From an uncultured Prevotellaceae bacterium (GTDB lineage: Bacteria > Bacteroidota > Bacteroidia > Bacteroidales > Bacteroidaceae), in NCBI GenBank assembly GCA_946187025.1, contig CAMHPM010000080.1:1-7007 (forward strand): a DNA stretch of 7,007 nt. The letters run 5' to 3'. Position numbers and translations under genes: made by a program. Of this stretch, positions 5,842 through 7,007 are shown one piece after another (within the stretch, counting starts at the first letter, position 1; every line of letters begins with the position of its first letter). A model generated the notes under the pieces. That model saw only the letters and a program-made list of their open reading frames with translations, had not been told where the DNA came from and searched no databases.

Positions 5842-7007
5842 ATGTTTCCATCAGCTATTCTCTATCCATTAATAGTCGTTCGTATGTTATATTGGTTGAT
5901 AATATCGATAGTGGTGCTCGAGATGATATACGAGCTCACACTGAGCCGGCTCAACATCAACGCCTCGAAGCGTGAGGTGCCTGCTGTGCTCCGAGGCTTG
6001 TATGACGACGAGGCATACGCCCGTCAGCAGTCGTATTTCCGTGCCAACCGCCGTGTGGGGCTTGTCTCAACATTGGTTGCCACACTCTTCACCCTGCTGG
6101 TGTTTGCGCTGGGCGGGCTGGGGTGGCTCGACTCGCTGGTGCGCTCGCTGACCGACAGCCCCGTGCTGCAGGCCCTGGCCTTCTTTGCCGTGCTCGGAAC
6201 TGCAAGCTGGCTGATTTCGTTGCCAATCGATATATACGACACATTTGTGATTGAAGAACGCTATGGATTCAACAAGACCACCGTGCGCCTGTATATTGCC
6301 GACACACTGAAAAGCCTCGGGCTCACCATCCTGCTCGGAGGCGGATTGCTGGCCCTCGTGGTGTGGATTTATGGCTTCTCGCCACAATGGTTCTGGCTCA
6401 TTGCATGGGGCGTGACGGCATTGATTTCGACCGTGCTGCAATACTTCTATTCGGTGTTGCTGGTACCTATATTCAACAAGCAGACACCACTGCCCGAGGG
6501 CGAACTGCGCGATGCAATAGAACGGTTTGCACAAAGCGTGGATTTCCGCCTGAAAAACATTTATGTAATCGACGGCTCGAAGCGCAGCACACACTCCAAC
6601 GCCTACTTCACAGGCTTCGGTCGCCAGAAACGAGTGGTACTGTACGACACACTGATCGAACAACTCACCACCGACGAAATCGTAGGAGTGCTTGCCCACG
6701 AGATAGGCCACTACAAACACCACCACATCGTGGTGTCGATGGTGGAGGGACTGGTTACGTCGCTTGTCACGTTCATACTGCTCGGCCTGTGTCTCGACAG
6801 CCACGAACTGGCCGCGGCAGCCGGCAGCCAGATGCCGACGTTCCATGTCAATGTCGTGATATTCTCGTTGCTCTACACACCGCTCAACATCCTGCTTGGC
6901 ATCGTTACCAACATGCGCTCACGACACAACGAGCGGCAAGCCGACCACTACGCACTGGCTCACGGAGTGGGACCGGCCGAGGCTTCGGCCCTGAAGAAAA
7001 TGTCGGC
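5842..7007 (+). CDS. M48 family (Ste24/CAAX protease 1 type) membrane zinc metallopeptidase, 3' end outside window
   Basis: The frame from ATG 5842 stays open to the right edge, giving 388 residues; relatives are about 410-420 long, so only a short tail is missing. It is a multi-pass inner-membrane protease of the Ste24 type. Residues 286-290 are HEIGH, the HExxH zinc motif, preceded by DEIVGVLA and followed by YKHHH. The third zinc ligand is Glu364 in NERQADHYA. Another family hallmark is IDGSKRSTHSNAYFTGFG (about residues 252-269). Hydrophobic segments lie near 5-27, 74-94, 108-130, 156-177, 183-210, 296-318 and 336-358, the last two following the zinc motif as in Ste24. In yeast Ste24 trims prenylated a-factor; bacteria lack such substrates, and the homologues are thought to act in membrane-protein quality control, which is inference here. 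The gene is divergent from tRNA-Lys and seems to be its own transcription unit. Confidence 0.9.
   Translation, partial: MFPSAILYPLIVVRMLYWLIISIVVLEMIYELTLSRLNINASKREVPAVLRGLYDDEAYARQQSYFRANRRVGLVSTLVATLFTLLVFALGGLGWLDSLVRSLTDSPVLQALAFFAVLGTASWLISLPIDIYDTFVIEERYGFNKTTVRLYIADTLKSLGLTILLGGGLLALVVWIYGFSPQWFWLIAWGVTALISTVLQYFYSVLLVPIFNKQTPLPEGELRDAIERFAQSVDFRLKNIYVIDGSKRSTHSNAYFTGFGRQKRVVLYDTLIEQLTTDEIVGVLAHEIGHYKHHHIVVSMVEGLVTSLVTFILLGLCLDSHELAAAAGSQMPTFHVNVVIFSLLYTPLNILLGIVTNMRSRHNERQADHYALAHGVGPAEASALKKMS

Noticed and set aside
6067..6846. Long open frame (259 codons) on the - strand
   Set aside because: It lies wholly antisense to the M48 peptidase, whose HEIGH motif and membrane segments are unmistakable. 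The translated product is rich in His, Gln and Cys without any family motif, as expected of a shadow frame.

Overview
The window looks like a piece of a Bacteroidota chromosome, most likely order Bacteroidales and close to Prevotella or Bacteroides. Several things point that way. There is a SusC-like TonB-dependent receptor with an N-terminal carboxypeptidase-regulatory-like domain. There is a secreted glycoside hydrolase ending in the short 'GIYVIDGKKV' type C-terminus common in these bacteria. The intergenic regions carry the Bacteroidota primary-sigma promoter pattern (TTTG, about 19-21 bases, TAnnTTTG), with one complete match. Shine-Dalgarno sequences are weak or absent in front of most genes. 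The species cannot be fixed from this sequence alone.

Layout, left to right. (1) Positions 1-875, + strand: the 3' part of a secreted GH27 alpha-galactosidase, cut by the left edge, carrying a galactose-binding-like (CBM35/CBM6-type) module and a short C-terminal tail. (2) 999-3401, + strand: a complete 800-residue TonB-dependent outer-membrane receptor with no SusD partner downstream. A 15-bp perfect hairpin terminator (3428-3470) closes this block and can also serve the gene arriving from the other side. (3) 3532-5259, - strand: a complete long-chain acyl-CoA synthetase of the AMP-forming family. (4) 5260-5536: an intergenic stretch with the synthetase promoter, a striking compound palindrome (5416-5461) and the terminator of the next gene. 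(5) 5537-5609, - strand: tRNA-Lys (UUU) with its own consensus promoter. (6) 5842-7007, + strand: an M48 (Ste24/CAAX protease 1 type) membrane zinc metallopeptidase, cut by the right edge shortly before its expected end.

How the parts relate. The alpha-galactosidase and the receptor lie on the same strand 123 bp apart and may belong to a glycan-use region, but the receptor is not of the SusCD pair type and this link is inference. The acyl-CoA synthetase, tRNA-Lys and M48 peptidase look like independent housekeeping transcription units, each with its own promoter. The tRNA and peptidase genes are divergent and share a 232-bp promoter region.

I did not find evidence of a new multi-gene system, prophage, insertion sequence or CRISPR array. 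The least explained piece of DNA is the compound palindrome between the synthetase and the tRNA.
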